64,000 nucleotides of DNA from Oceanibaculum nanhaiense (lineage in GTDB: Bacteria > Pseudomonadota > Alphaproteobacteria > Oceanibaculales > Oceanibaculaceae), in contig NZ_MPOB01000003.1 of NCBI RefSeq assembly GCF_002148795.1, forward strand, positions 310,001 to 374,000, given 5' to 3'. Position 1 is the first letter of the stretch; every line of letters starts with the position of its first letter. This document shows, one piece after another, positions 43,929 to 54,459 of the stretch. The position numbers and the translations under genes are program-made. The notes beneath the pieces were generated by a model. The model had not been told where the DNA came from, searched no databases, and saw only the letters and a list, made by a program, of their open reading frames with translations.

Positions 43929-43945
43929 GAAGGGCATAACCCTTC
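43929..43945. promoter_or_regulatory. Hairpin/inverted repeat GAAGGG-CATAA-CCCTTC
   Basis: Perfect six-base arms, 51 bases before the binding-protein start and followed by six A residues. It lies in the 244-base divergent gap between the CoA-transferase and the ABC operon. A candidate operator or leader hairpin; no terminator T tract on the operon strand. Confidence 0.4.
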
Positions 43946-43995
43946 AAAAAATCACGATATTTTACGACTGAAGCACAATAGGAGGCTGGATAACG

Positions 43996-45522
43996 ATGAG
44001 ACGGTTTGCGCGGACAAAGCTTTGGGCCCTGGCTGGCACGGCCGCCGTGGCCCTTTGCCTGGCGGCACCGTCGGCCATGGCGGGAAAGGCCGACGACACC
44101 CTCAACATCGCCTGGGATGTCGAGGTGCCGAATGTGAACATGTATTTCGACACCTCGCGTAACGGCGTCATCATCGCCCATCACGTCTGGGACGCGCTGA
44201 TCTGGCGCGATCCGGCCTCGGGCGATTTCAAGCCGCTGCTGGCGACCGCCTGGAACATCGTCGATGACAAGACCATCGAACTCGATATCCGTCAGGGCGT
44301 GAAGTTCCACAATGGCGATCCGATGACCGCCGACGATGTGGTCTATACCTACAATTATCTCGCCAAGCCGGATAACGGCATTCTGAACCGTAATTATACG
44401 AGCTGGATCGATAAGGCGGAGAAGATCGGCGATGCCAAGGTCCGGATCACCGCCAAGAACACCAACCCGCTGATCCTGCTCTATATGGGCGAAATCGGCA
44501 TCTATCCTCAGAAATATTATGAGGAAGTCGGGCCCGAGGGCATGGGGACCAAGCCGGTCGGCACCGGCCCCTACAAGATCACCGAGGTCGATCCCGGCAA
44601 GCGCCTGGTGTTCGAGGCCTTCGAGGATTATTACGACAGCCCGAAGGGCCAGCCGAAGATCAAGAATATCGTGCAGCGCACGATCCCGGAGATGAACACC
44701 CAGGTCGTCGAGCTGGCCAGTGGCCGCCTCAACTGGATCTGGCGCGTGGCGCAGGACCAGGCCGACCGTCTGACCAAGAGCGGCCGGGTCGAGGTCATCA
44801 ACGCCAACACCATGCGCGTCGGCTACCTGCAGCTGAACGCCGCCAAGGGGCCGGAGGATTCACCGCTGCGCAAGCAGAAGGTGCGCCAGGCGATCAACCA
44901 TGCCATCAACCTCGACGGCATCGTGAAGAACCTGGTGCGCGGCTCCTCCCAGATCATCCACTCGGCCTGCTATCCGGAGCAGTTCGGCTGCACCGACGAT
45001 GTGCAGAAATATCCGTACGACGTTGCCAAGGCGAAGGCCCTGCTGGCCGAGGCCGGTTATCCGAACGGCTTCTCCACGGTGCTCTACGCCTATCGCGACC
45101 GGTCGCACAACGAGGCGATCATGTCCGATCTCGCCGCCGTCGGCATCAAGGCGGAGCTGCGCTACGGCCAGTACGCCGCGACCCGCGACGCGCTGCGCAA
45201 GGGCGAGGTTCCGATCGGCAGCCTGACCTGGGGCTCCAACTCGATCCCCGACGTCGATGCCATCCTGCCGGTCTTCTTCGGCGGCCTGCCGGACGATCTG
45301 TCCCAGGATGAGGAGGTGCAGGCCCTGCTTGTCGAGGGCAAGTCCACCCTCGACCAGGATAAGCGCAAGGCAGCCTACAAGAAGGCGCTGCAGAAGATCG
45401 CAGAGCAGGCCTATTGGGTGCCGACCTGGACCTACACCACGAATTATGCGATTTCCAACGACCTCGACTTCAAGCCGACGGCCGACGAAATCCCGCGGTT
45501 CTGGACCGCTTCGTGGAAGTAA
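43996..45522 (+). CDS. Periplasmic substrate-binding protein of second peptide-type ABC importer
   Basis: 508 residues of the SBP_bac_5 family. An AGGAGG lies 12 bases before the ATG. A Sec signal peptide covers 1-29 (WALAGTAAVALCLAAPSAMA), in contrast with the Tat signal of the other importer. Domain signatures include HHVWDALIWRDPASGDFKPL, DIRQGVKFHNGDPMTADDVV, GTGPYKITEVDPGKRLVFEA and KQKVRQAINHAINLDGIVKN. Likely ligands are peptides, opines, glutathione or similar. First gene of a six-gene unit; a 12-base-arm hairpin follows it before the permease gene. Confidence 0.93.
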   Translation: MRRFARTKLWALAGTAAVALCLAAPSAMAGKADDTLNIAWDVEVPNVNMYFDTSRNGVIIAHHVWDALIWRDPASGDFKPLLATAWNIVDDKTIELDIRQGVKFHNGDPMTADDVVYTYNYLAKPDNGILNRNYTSWIDKAEKIGDAKVRITAKNTNPLILLYMGEIGIYPQKYYEEVGPEGMGTKPVGTGPYKITEVDPGKRLVFEAFEDYYDSPKGQPKIKNIVQRTIPEMNTQVVELASGRLNWIWRVAQDQADRLTKSGRVEVINANTMRVGYLQLNAAKGPEDSPLRKQKVRQAINHAINLDGIVKNLVRGSSQIIHSACYPEQFGCTDDVQKYPYDVAKAKALLAEAGYPNGFSTVLYAYRDRSHNEAIMSDLAAVGIKAELRYGQYAATRDALRKGEVPIGSLTWGSNSIPDVDAILPVFFGGLPDDLSQDEEVQALLVEGKSTLDQDKRKAAYKKALQKIAEQAYWVPTWTYTTNYAISNDLDFKPTADEIPRFWTASWK

Positions 45523-45549
45523 CTGGCGGCCATCCGCTATAGACTAAGC

Positions 45550-45580
45550 TCCGGGCGGCATGCCGGTCATGCCGCCCGGA
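45550..45580 (+). repeat. Intercistronic hairpin after the second binding-protein gene
   Basis: TCCGGGCGGCAT, loop GCCGGTC, ATGCCGCCCGGA: perfect 12-base arms. It lies between the binding-protein stop (45522) and the permease start (45611). TCGATTTCAG follows, so there is no real T tract. Likely an RNA-stabilising or partial-attenuation hairpin. Confidence 0.82.
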
Positions 45581-45610
45581 TCGATTTCAGATAGGGCATT
45601 ACCCCGGCAC

Positions 45611-46528
45611 ATGCTGATTTACACCGCAAAAAGGCTGGTCGTGGCGCTGCTTGTGGCGCTGACGATCTCGCTCATCAGTTTCGGACTGCTGTTCCTGTCC
45701 GGCGACCCGGCGACGACGATTGCCGGCGAAAGCGCCGACGACGCCGCCATCCAGGCGATCCGCATGCAGTACGGGTTCGATAAACCCATTCACGAGCAGT
45801 ATTTCGCCTGGGTTGGGCGCGCGCTGCAGGGCGATTTCGGCACCAGCTTCTATTTCAAGGTGCCGGTTACCCATCTCATTTTCGAGCGGCTGCCGGTCAC
45901 GCTGGGGCTGGGGCTGTCCGCCATCACCTTCGCGATCATCCTGTCGATTCCACTGGGCGTGCTGGCCGCGCGCTATCCCAACAGCCTGATCGACCGGCTG
46001 GCGCTGACCATGTCCGTGATGGGCCAGGCGCTGCCAAGCTTCTGGTTCGCACTGCTGCTGATCATGGTGTTTTCCTTCATGTACCCGCTGCTGCCGCCCT
46101 CGGGTTCGGAAAGCTGGGTGCATTTCATCATGCCGACCATCGTGCTGGGCTATTACGCAACGCCGGCGATCATGCGGCTGACCCGTACTGGCATGCTGGA
46201 AGTGCTGGGCGCGGACTATATCCGCACCGCCCGTGCCAAGGGGTTGCGGCCGCGCACCGTGCTGTTCAAGCACGCGCTGCGCAACGCGATCATCCCGGTG
46301 GTCAGCCTGTCCGCCGTGCAGCTGGGTTTCATGCTGGGCGGCTCCATCGTGGTGGAGACCATCTTCGCCCTGCATGGCACCGGCTATCTCGCCTGGGAAT
46401 CGATCCGCCGCTATGACCTGCCGACCGTGCAGGCGATCCTGCTGGTCTTCTCCCTCATCTATATCGTGCTGACGTTCCTGGCCGACCTGCTGAACGCCTG
46501 GCTCGATCCCCGTATCCGCGTGGGCTGA
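45611..46528 (+). CDS. Peptide-type ABC importer permease (DppB-like), second system
   Basis: 305 residues from the ATG at 45611 (MLIYTAKRLVVALLVALTIS); the upstream in-frame start at 45560 lies in the hairpin. Six helices are seen with the DppB-type periplasmic segment MQYGFDKPIHEQYFAWVGRA and GDFGTSFYFKVPVTHLIFER. The ATPase-coupling loop is GADYIRTARAKGLRPRTVLF followed by HALRNAIIPVVSL. LDPRIRVG is the usual C-terminus. It forms the channel with the next gene, which starts three bases after its stop. Confidence 0.94.
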   Translation: MLIYTAKRLVVALLVALTISLISFGLLFLSGDPATTIAGESADDAAIQAIRMQYGFDKPIHEQYFAWVGRALQGDFGTSFYFKVPVTHLIFERLPVTLGLGLSAITFAIILSIPLGVLAARYPNSLIDRLALTMSVMGQALPSFWFALLLIMVFSFMYPLLPPSGSESWVHFIMPTIVLGYYATPAIMRLTRTGMLEVLGADYIRTARAKGLRPRTVLFKHALRNAIIPVVSLSAVQLGFMLGGSIVVETIFALHGTGYLAWESIRRYDLPTVQAILLVFSLIYIVLTFLADLLNAWLDPRIRVG

Positions 46529-46531
46529 CCG

Positions 46532-47431
46532 ATGGCCGCAATCACCATTCCCGCTGCCGAGGATATCGTCGGCCCGACCCCGGGCCAGCGGCTGCGCAAG
46601 CGCATCCTCGGCCATCGCGGCGTCATGATCGGCGCCGTCATCCTTGGCTTCATCCTGCTGGTGGCCCTGCTGGCCCCGCTGCTGGCGCCCTACGATCCCT
46701 ATGCCCAGACCCTCAGCAACCGTCTGGTGCCGCCGGTCTGGGCCGAAGGCGGCAGCTGGGTGCATCCGCTGGGCACCGACGGGCTGGGCCGCGACTATCT
46801 TTCCCGCCTGATGTATGGCGCGCAGATCTCGCTGTTCATCGGCTTCGCCACGGCGCTGATCTCCGGTGTCATCGGCACCGTGATGGGCGTGGCCGCCGGC
46901 TATTTCGGCGGGCGCGTCGATCTCGTCGTCACCTTCCTCATCACCTGCCGGCTGTCGATGCCGGTCATCCTGGTGTCACTGGCGGTGGTCGCCATGCTGG
47001 GCAATTCGCTGACCATCGTGGTCACCGTGCTGGGCGTGCTGCTGTGGGACCGCTATGCCGTGGTCATGCGCAGCGCCACCATGCAGGTGCGCTCGCTGGA
47101 TTATGTCGCCGCCGCCTCGGCGGCCGGCTGTTCGACCTGGCGCATCCTGGTCTCCGAGATCCTGCCCAACGTGATGAACCCGCTGATCGTGGTGGCGACC
47201 TTGGAAGTCGCCCATGCCGTGCTGCTGGAAGCGGCCTTGAGCTTCCTCGGCCTTGGCGTGCAGCCGCCCCTGCCCTCCTGGGGACTGATGATCTCGGAAG
47301 GCAAGGACTACCTGCTGTTCGACGCCTGGCTGATCACCATTCCCGGCATCTGCCTGTTCGCGCTGCTGCTGGCCATCAACCTGCTCGGCGATGGCGTGCG
47401 CGACGTGACCGCCCCCGAAAACCGGAGCTGA
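46532..47431 (+). CDS. Peptide-type ABC importer permease (DppC-like), second system
   Basis: 299 residues. The N-terminal helix GVMIGAVILGFILLVALLAP is followed by the DppC signature HPLGTDGLGRDYLSRLMYGA, then five helices. The coupling loop is VRSLDYVAAASAAGCSTWRI followed by EILPNVMNPLIVVATLEV. The C-terminus INLLGDGVRDVTAPENRS is typical. Partner of the DppB-like permease; the ATPase gene starts four bases after its stop, implying coupled translation. Confidence 0.94.
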   Translation: MAAITIPAAEDIVGPTPGQRLRKRILGHRGVMIGAVILGFILLVALLAPLLAPYDPYAQTLSNRLVPPVWAEGGSWVHPLGTDGLGRDYLSRLMYGAQISLFIGFATALISGVIGTVMGVAAGYFGGRVDLVVTFLITCRLSMPVILVSLAVVAMLGNSLTIVVTVLGVLLWDRYAVVMRSATMQVRSLDYVAAASAAGCSTWRILVSEILPNVMNPLIVVATLEVAHAVLLEAALSFLGLGVQPPLPSWGLMISEGKDYLLFDAWLITIPGICLFALLLAINLLGDGVRDVTAPENRS

Positions 47432-47435
47432 CCCG

Positions 47436-49417
<1,982 letters not shown>

Positions 49418-49431
49418 GGAGACAAGGCGCG

Positions 49432-49716
49432 ATGATCCGGCACATCGTGTTCTTTTCGGTAAAGGACCCGGCGCAGCTGGACGCGGTCGAGACGGGGCTG
49501 AAGCTGCTGGAGCAGAGCCCCTACCCGACCCTGCTGGAGGTGAAGCGCAATCTGCGCCGCGACCTGTTCGACAATGATGTCGATCTCGTCGTCTATGGCG
49601 AGTTCCCGGACCAGGCGGCGCTGGATGCCTACAAGCAGGACCCGCTCTACCAGCGCTCTATCGACCGCGTGCGCCCCTTGCGGGAATTGCGCATCGCGGC
49701 CGATATCGAGGGCTGA
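49432..49716 (+). CDS. Dabb-family (stress-responsive alpha/beta barrel) protein
   Basis: 94 residues from an ATG behind AGGAGACAAGG. The fold is a small dimeric ferredoxin-like barrel: MIRHIVFFSVKDPAQLDAVE, NDVDLVVYGEFPDQAALDAY, then HP-like segment DPLYQRSIDRVRPLRELRIA. Dabb members include polyketide cyclases, olivetolic acid cyclase and stress proteins, so function is not fixed. It is the last gene of the second ABC operon, 14 bases after the DppF-like gene. That suggests it acts on the imported compound. Convergent with the TonB receptor, three bases apart. Confidence 0.88.
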   Translation: MIRHIVFFSVKDPAQLDAVETGLKLLEQSPYPTLLEVKRNLRRDLFDNDVDLVVYGEFPDQAALDAYKQDPLYQRSIDRVRPLRELRIAADIEG

Positions 49717-49719
49717 AAC

Positions 49720-51903
49720 CTACCAGCGGTAGGTCATGCCGGCGGTGACCCAGCGGCCCGGCCCGTAATAGCAGGAGCCGAAGGCGCAGGTGGTCGTGTA
49801 TTCCTCGTCCAGCAGATTGCTGGCGCGCAGATCCAGCGTCATGTTCTCGTTGAACGCGTAGCTGACCAGCGCATCGACCAGCAGATAGTCCGGGTTCTCC
49901 GAAGTGTTCAGCGTGTCGTTATAGGCCGTGCCGACATAACGCAACCCGCCGCCGAAGCGCAGGCCGCGCAGTTCCGGCTGCTGCAGGCTGTACACCGCCC
50001 ACAGCGAGGCGGTGTGTTCGGGGATCAGCACCGGGCTCAAACCGACATTGCCGTCATTGCTCTCCGTCACCTCGGCATCCATGAAGGCATAGGCCGCAGT
50101 CAGATCCAGCCCCTTGAACAGGCCGGCTTTCGCCTCCAGCTCCAGGCCGCGCACCTCGATCTCGCCGGTCTGCAGCGTGTTGTTGATGTCCGCCGGATCG
50201 CGGGTCTGCACATTGGTCTTGGTCAGGTGATAGACCGAGGCGGTGAACAGCGCGTTGTAATTAACCGGCTGGTATTTGACGCCGATTTCATACTGCGTCG
50301 AATCCTCCGGCTCGAACGGCTTGCCGAACAGATCGGTGCCCTGCTTCGGCGTGAAACCCTGGATGAAGCTGACATAGGGCGCCAGGCCATTCTCGAACAG
50401 GTAGGTCACGCCGACACGGCCGGTAAAGGCGCTGTCCTCGAAGGATTGGGTGGTGTTGGTCAGCAAATCGTCGGTATCGAGATCGACCCAGCTGTAGCGG
50501 CCGCCCAGAGTCACAATCCAGTTATCCAGCTTGACCTGGTCCTGAATATAAACGCCGGTCTGGGTCAGCGTCTGCTCGTTCGAGAGATAAGGTGCTGCCG
50601 GCAGCACCGCACCGGTATAGACCGGATTGACAAGGTCGATCGACGTGGCAGCCCCGTTGTAATACTGGAACTCGTCCACGCTGCGGCTGTAGTCGAAGCC
50701 GAACAGCATGGTGTGGCGCATGCCCTGGAAGTCGAAGCGCGCCTCCAGCTGGTTGTCGATGGCGGTCTGGGCGAGATCGTCGGGGGCGGCCCAGACATAG
50801 CGGTTGAGCGTGCGGTTGTCAGCCGAGAGGCCGTTCGCCGACACCGTCTGGTAATCCACGCTGACCTCGAAATAGCGCGCGGTCTGGCGGAAGGTGAAAG
50901 TGTCGTCGAAGCGGTGCGCGAGGGCGTAGCCGACCGAGAACTGCTCCTGATCGAACTTGTCGAAGCCGGGCTCGCCGGACACCACATTGGTGCGCCCGAC
51001 CGTCTCGTTGGCGAAGGTGTTGAACAGCGGCGAGCGCTCGTCCTTCATATAGTCGGCCAGGAAGGTGATCTCGGTCTTGTCGCCCTTCCAGGTCAGCGAC
51101 GGCGCGATGAACAGCCGGTTGTTCTTCTGCGAGGTGCCGTCATTATAATCGAACTCGGTGTCGGAATCGCGCGCCACGCCGGTGAGGCGGAACAGCAGGC
51201 TACCATCCTCATTGGCCTTGCCGCCCATATCGAAGGCGCCCTGGAAATGGTCCCAGCTGCCGGCCTCGACCTTCACTTCCTGGCGCATGTCGGCGTTCGG
51301 CCGCTTGGTGGTGCGGTCGATGACGCCGCCGGCCTCCGCCTGGCCATACAGCGCGCCGCTGGGGCCGCGCATGATGTCGATACGCTCGATGGCGTAGGGC
51401 TCCGTCGTGTAGGCGGCAAAAGCGTTGCCGTCCATGCGCAGACCGTCGCGGAACGACCCGGTGGTCGAGGAATAGAAGCCGCGAATGGTGATCGAATCAT
51501 AGCCGCGCGGATCGACGCCGTAATTATCGACGGTCACGCCGGGAGAATAGCGCACGGCCTCCGCCATGGTCTTGGCACCGCGATCCTCCATCTCCTGACG
51601 GCCGATGGTCGAGACCGACTGCGGGGTCTCGATGGCCGGCGTGTCCGACTTGGTCGCCGCCACCGAGAAATAGGAGACATAGCCTTCCGTCGCCTCGTAG
51701 GAGGTGATGCTGCGCAGCGCCTCGATATTGACCGGCGCCAGCTCGACCGACTTCTCGTCCTTGCTCTCCTGCTCCGGCTTCTTGTCCTGCGCGAAGCCCG
51801 GCTGCGGCAGCGCCAGGCACAGCAGCAGCGCCGTGCCCCCCATCAGCGCCGCCCCCCCTTTTAGCGCAGGGCGCAGCCCCTTTCCTGCGGAACGCCTGTG
51901 CAT
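49720..51903 (-). CDS. TonB-dependent siderophore receptor
   Basis: 727 residues. A signal peptide (about 1-38, ending GFAQ) precedes a short linker, then the plug domain: TPQSVSTIGRQEMEDRGAKT, RYSPGVTVDNYGVDPRGYDS, TIRGFYSSTTGSFRDGLRMD, IDIMRGPSGALYGQAEAGGV. A 22-strand barrel completes the chain, ending RWVTAGMTYRW with the terminal aromatic needed for assembly. The plug pattern (YGQAEAGGVI, SFRDG) is of the ferric-hydroxamate/pyoverdine type. There is no N-terminal signalling domain, so it would not drive an anti-sigma cascade. The upstream Fur-like repeat supports iron control. Confidence 0.95.
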   Translation of the reverse strand: MHRRSAGKGLRPALKGGAALMGGTALLLCLALPQPGFAQDKKPEQESKDEKSVELAPVNIEALRSITSYEATEGYVSYFSVAATKSDTPAIETPQSVSTIGRQEMEDRGAKTMAEAVRYSPGVTVDNYGVDPRGYDSITIRGFYSSTTGSFRDGLRMDGNAFAAYTTEPYAIERIDIMRGPSGALYGQAEAGGVIDRTTKRPNADMRQEVKVEAGSWDHFQGAFDMGGKANEDGSLLFRLTGVARDSDTEFDYNDGTSQKNNRLFIAPSLTWKGDKTEITFLADYMKDERSPLFNTFANETVGRTNVVSGEPGFDKFDQEQFSVGYALAHRFDDTFTFRQTARYFEVSVDYQTVSANGLSADNRTLNRYVWAAPDDLAQTAIDNQLEARFDFQGMRHTMLFGFDYSRSVDEFQYYNGAATSIDLVNPVYTGAVLPAAPYLSNEQTLTQTGVYIQDQVKLDNWIVTLGGRYSWVDLDTDDLLTNTTQSFEDSAFTGRVGVTYLFENGLAPYVSFIQGFTPKQGTDLFGKPFEPEDSTQYEIGVKYQPVNYNALFTASVYHLTKTNVQTRDPADINNTLQTGEIEVRGLELEAKAGLFKGLDLTAAYAFMDAEVTESNDGNVGLSPVLIPEHTASLWAVYSLQQPELRGLRFGGGLRYVGTAYNDTLNTSENPDYLLVDALVSYAFNENMTLDLRASNLLDEEYTTTCAFGSCYYGPGRWVTAGMTYRW

Positions 51904-51960
51904 CGTCTTTCCCCTTCCCGTATCGGATAGCCATGACCCGGACGCCGACCCCCGGCGTCC

Positions 51961-51989
51961 ATGCGAATTACACTAAGAGTCATTCGCAT
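51961..51989. promoter_or_regulatory. Fur-like inverted repeat upstream of the TonB receptor
   Basis: ATGCGAAT and ATTCGCAT form perfect eight-base arms spaced by 13 bases, 58-86 bases before the receptor start. Within it TAAGAGTCATTCGCA matches the 7-1-7 Fur pattern TGAGAATnATTCTCA at 11 of 14 informative positions. The site is in an AT-rich 233-base gap with no gene. Iron-responsive control is inferred. Confidence 0.55.
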
Positions 51990-52136
51990 TACATGAGGAG
52001 AGGAAAGTTTCAAGACCTAGTGCGCTGGCAAATCGAAACACTTTTGCAATCCGGCAGATTTGTCACACTGGCAGAAAGGCTGCGCCTGTTGGGTTACTTG
52101 ACGCCCCACACTGGCAGGGGGAAACATTGCTGACTG

Positions 52137-53231
52137 TCAGGCGGCGCTCTTGATGGTGGGGGTAAAGCGAACCTGGTTCCGGCCACCCTGCTTGGCCTTG
52201 TAGAGTTCCACGTCGGCGCGTTTCAGGCCCGTCGTCAGGTCCATGGCATTCAGGCTCCAGCACCCACCAATACTGGTGCTGGCCTTAATCGAAGAACCGT
52301 TGCTGGCAACGCTGCTCGTCTCGATACCGGCGCGGATACGCTCGGCAATGTTCCGGGCGTCAGCCATGCTCGCATTCGGCAGGTAAACCACAAACTCCTC
52401 CCCGCCGAGACGAGCCAGCAGGTCGCTCTGGCGGACCGCCTTGCGCAGGGTTGCTCCAACCGATTGCAGGACGAGATCGCCGATGTCGTGGCCGTAGGTA
52501 TCGTTCAGCTTCTTGAAATGGTCGAGATCGACCAGAAGGATCGCCGCACCATTTTCCGAAACGGTTTCTTCCTGCGCCGCTTCGAAACCACTCTGGAACC
52601 CCCGCCGATTCAAAAGACCCGTCAGCGGATCGGTGTTCACCTCGTTGGTCAGCCGCCGTTCGCGCATGGCATAAAAACGCTCTCGTTCGACGAAGGTCCC
52701 GAGCAGCAGGGCGCCAAGAATATAGGAGGCGGCTGCATAGGGCGCGGCATTCTTGAATGCCTTTATACGGATTTCCGGCGGCAGTAACAGGAAAGCCAGC
52801 AGGCCGACGCACAGCATAAGGCCCAGCAGCAGCAAATGCCGGACGCGCGCGCGCGACCGGTTGCGCATAAGGTAGCCCCAGAGCGTGCCGCTGCAGCCTG
52901 CAAGAGTCATCGCAACAATACCCGGTACCACGCCAGTGCCACCGATCTGATACCGGGTCACGGCCCCGATCGTGAGCGAGATCACCATGGCCACGGGCCC
53001 CAGAAAGGCGCCGGAAAAACCGATAAAAAGGCTGCGCAGATCGACGATGACACCTGGCGCGACGCGCAACGGGTCCATCATGGAGACGGCGGCGCCGACA
53101 CCGAACATAATACCGCCCAGGATACGCCGCACATCACGAGGATAGTCCAGCCGCAGGATGATGCCATACAGCACGGCCGCAAGCGCCATGAGGGCGAAGT
53201 TATCCAAGAATTCAAAAGCGTTGAGTTTCAT
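52137..53231 (-). CDS. Membrane diguanylate cyclase (5TMR-LYT-type sensor + GGDEF)
   Basis: 364 residues. The first 185 form five to six helices with a 5TM-LYT-like segment (AVSMMDPLRVAPGVIVDLRS, GPVAMVISLTIGAVTRY). The GGDEF domain runs from about 198 (NTDPLTGLLNRRGFQSGF). Its catalytic motif is GGEEF at 276-280, which is active in many enzymes. An RQSD (267-270) lies exactly five residues before it, fitting the product-inhibition I-site RxxD. It makes cyclic di-GMP at the inner membrane in response to an unknown signal. No neighbours obviously related. Confidence 0.95.
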   Translation of the reverse strand: MKLNAFEFLDNFALMALAAVLYGIILRLDYPRDVRRILGGIMFGVGAAVSMMDPLRVAPGVIVDLRSLFIGFSGAFLGPVAMVISLTIGAVTRYQIGGTGVVPGIVAMTLAGCSGTLWGYLMRNRSRARVRHLLLLGLMLCVGLLAFLLLPPEIRIKAFKNAAPYAAASYILGALLLGTFVERERFYAMRERRLTNEVNTDPLTGLLNRRGFQSGFEAAQEETVSENGAAILLVDLDHFKKLNDTYGHDIGDLVLQSVGATLRKAVRQSDLLARLGGEEFVVYLPNASMADARNIAERIRAGIETSSVASNGSSIKASTSIGGCWSLNAMDLTTGLKRADVELYKAKQGGRNQVRFTPTIKSAA

Positions 53232-53534
53232 TCAGGAATAACTCTTGGAGGAAGCATCATGCCGGGCAGCAAATTATGGGCATACCATGGCATTCGATAC
53301 GATTCGAAGATGTCAGACCCCATGTCGTCGAAAAGACAGAATGCCTGTAAACTCTAAAAATATAGTTAACCAGTTTCATGCAGCCGGATGACCCGCCAGG
53401 AAGCAAAATGACCGACCATCGGACTATTCACGGCTCTTAGGCGAATGCCCCGGCTGAGCGCCAACGCGGGAGAGGCTTCGAGCAGTGCCGGCACCTGACC
53501 TAGACGGCGGACTTATACCAGCCTGGAGGACTGA
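53232..53534. other. Gene-free intergenic stretch
   Basis: About 300 bases between the diguanylate cyclase start and the DUF1989 stop. It presumably holds the cyclase promoter (AT-rich around 53330-53370, with TAAAAATATAGTTAACC). I found no convincing reading frame, RNA gene or strong inverted repeat. Confidence 0.6.
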
Positions 53535-54422
53535 TCAGAGGCCGTGGCTGCGCGAATAGGCGTTCGGCGCCGGCGGTGTCCAGCCCTCCAGCGCGCCGGA
53601 GCGTGGTGCGAAGATCTCCACCTTCAGCGGATAACAGGCGGCGCTGTCGCTGGAATGCTGGCTGCCGCAATCGCCGCCGGGGCAGGCCGACAGCGCGCCC
53701 AGCAGGTCGATCTCCGCGAACATCTCCAGATAATCGCCGGGGCGCACCGGGCTGGCCTTCATGAAATACTGGTGGGTGTCATGGGTGAAGCCGGTACACA
53801 TGAAGACGTTCAGCACGTCATGCACATGCGCCTCCGCCTCCTCCAGACTCAGCCCGCGTTCCGCCGCCAGTGCCCGTGTCAGATTGGAATGACAGCAATG
53901 ATGGTACTCGCCGCCGGTCAGCAGGCGGTTTGTATAGGGATCGCAGCGCGTGCCGATCACGTCATGCACGCCGCCGCCATCGGCGTCCCAGCCATACCAG
54001 TCCAGCGTGTCGCTGGTGATGGTGGCCAGCGGGCGCAGAAACGGCATATTGCTCCACAGCCGGTCGCCGGTGGTCACATGGGTGGCGTGCAGCTGCCGCG
54101 TCTTGCCGCTGAAGAAGCGCTCCGAGAGGTCGTGCGCGTTCCACAGGTTCAGGTCCCCGACCTGCGGCCCCTCGATGCTGACGACACGGAACAGATGCCC
54201 CGCCGGCACGGTGAAGGTGCGGGCCTCGCGCGGCGGCACCACGATCTCCCCGACCAGCACCATGCCCTGCCGCGCATCCTCGTAGAAGGCGCGGTTGTAC
54301 GGCGGCAGCCGGTCCACCGGATAACAGACGGTGACCGCCGCCGCGCGGCGGCGCGCGGCATCCGCAGGCGGCTGATGGGCGGGCGTCTGGCGGGCAGGCG
54401 TCTGGTGGGCAGGGCTTGTCAT
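53535..54422 (-). CDS. DUF1989 / urea-carboxylase-associated family protein
   Basis: 295 residues. The N-terminus has a short repeat (HQTPARQTPAHQPPA) before the conserved domain. The domain includes GEIVVPPREARTFTVPAGHL, GPQVGDLNLWNAHDLSERFF, DVIGTRCDPYTNRL, GEYHHCCHSNLTRALAAERG and HVHDVLNVFMCTGFTHDTHQ. Several Cys and His (HHCCHSN; CPGGDCGSQHSSDS) could bind metal. Family members often sit beside urea carboxylase or guanidine-utilisation genes, but none is adjacent here. The biochemical role is unclear. 37 bases separate it from the SRAP gene on the same strand. Confidence 0.88.
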   Translation of the reverse strand: MTSPAHQTPARQTPAHQPPADAARRRAAAVTVCYPVDRLPPYNRAFYEDARQGMVLVGEIVVPPREARTFTVPAGHLFRVVSIEGPQVGDLNLWNAHDLSERFFSGKTRQLHATHVTTGDRLWSNMPFLRPLATITSDTLDWYGWDADGGGVHDVIGTRCDPYTNRLLTGGEYHHCCHSNLTRALAAERGLSLEEAEAHVHDVLNVFMCTGFTHDTHQYFMKASPVRPGDYLEMFAEIDLLGALSACPGGDCGSQHSSDSAACYPLKVEIFAPRSGALEGWTPPAPNAYSRSHGL

Positions 54423-54459
54423 GCTGTCCTCAAGGGAAAATGCCGGTACCGGCAGGATA

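Noticed and set aside
49720-51903. TonB receptor with sigma/anti-sigma signalling
   Set aside because: The N-terminal extension before the plug is too short for a signalling domain and no ECF sigma or anti-sigma gene is adjacent.
53232-53534. Hidden small gene in the longest featureless gap after the diguanylate cyclase
   Set aside because: Short frames there lack ribosome-binding sites, signal peptides or recognisable composition.
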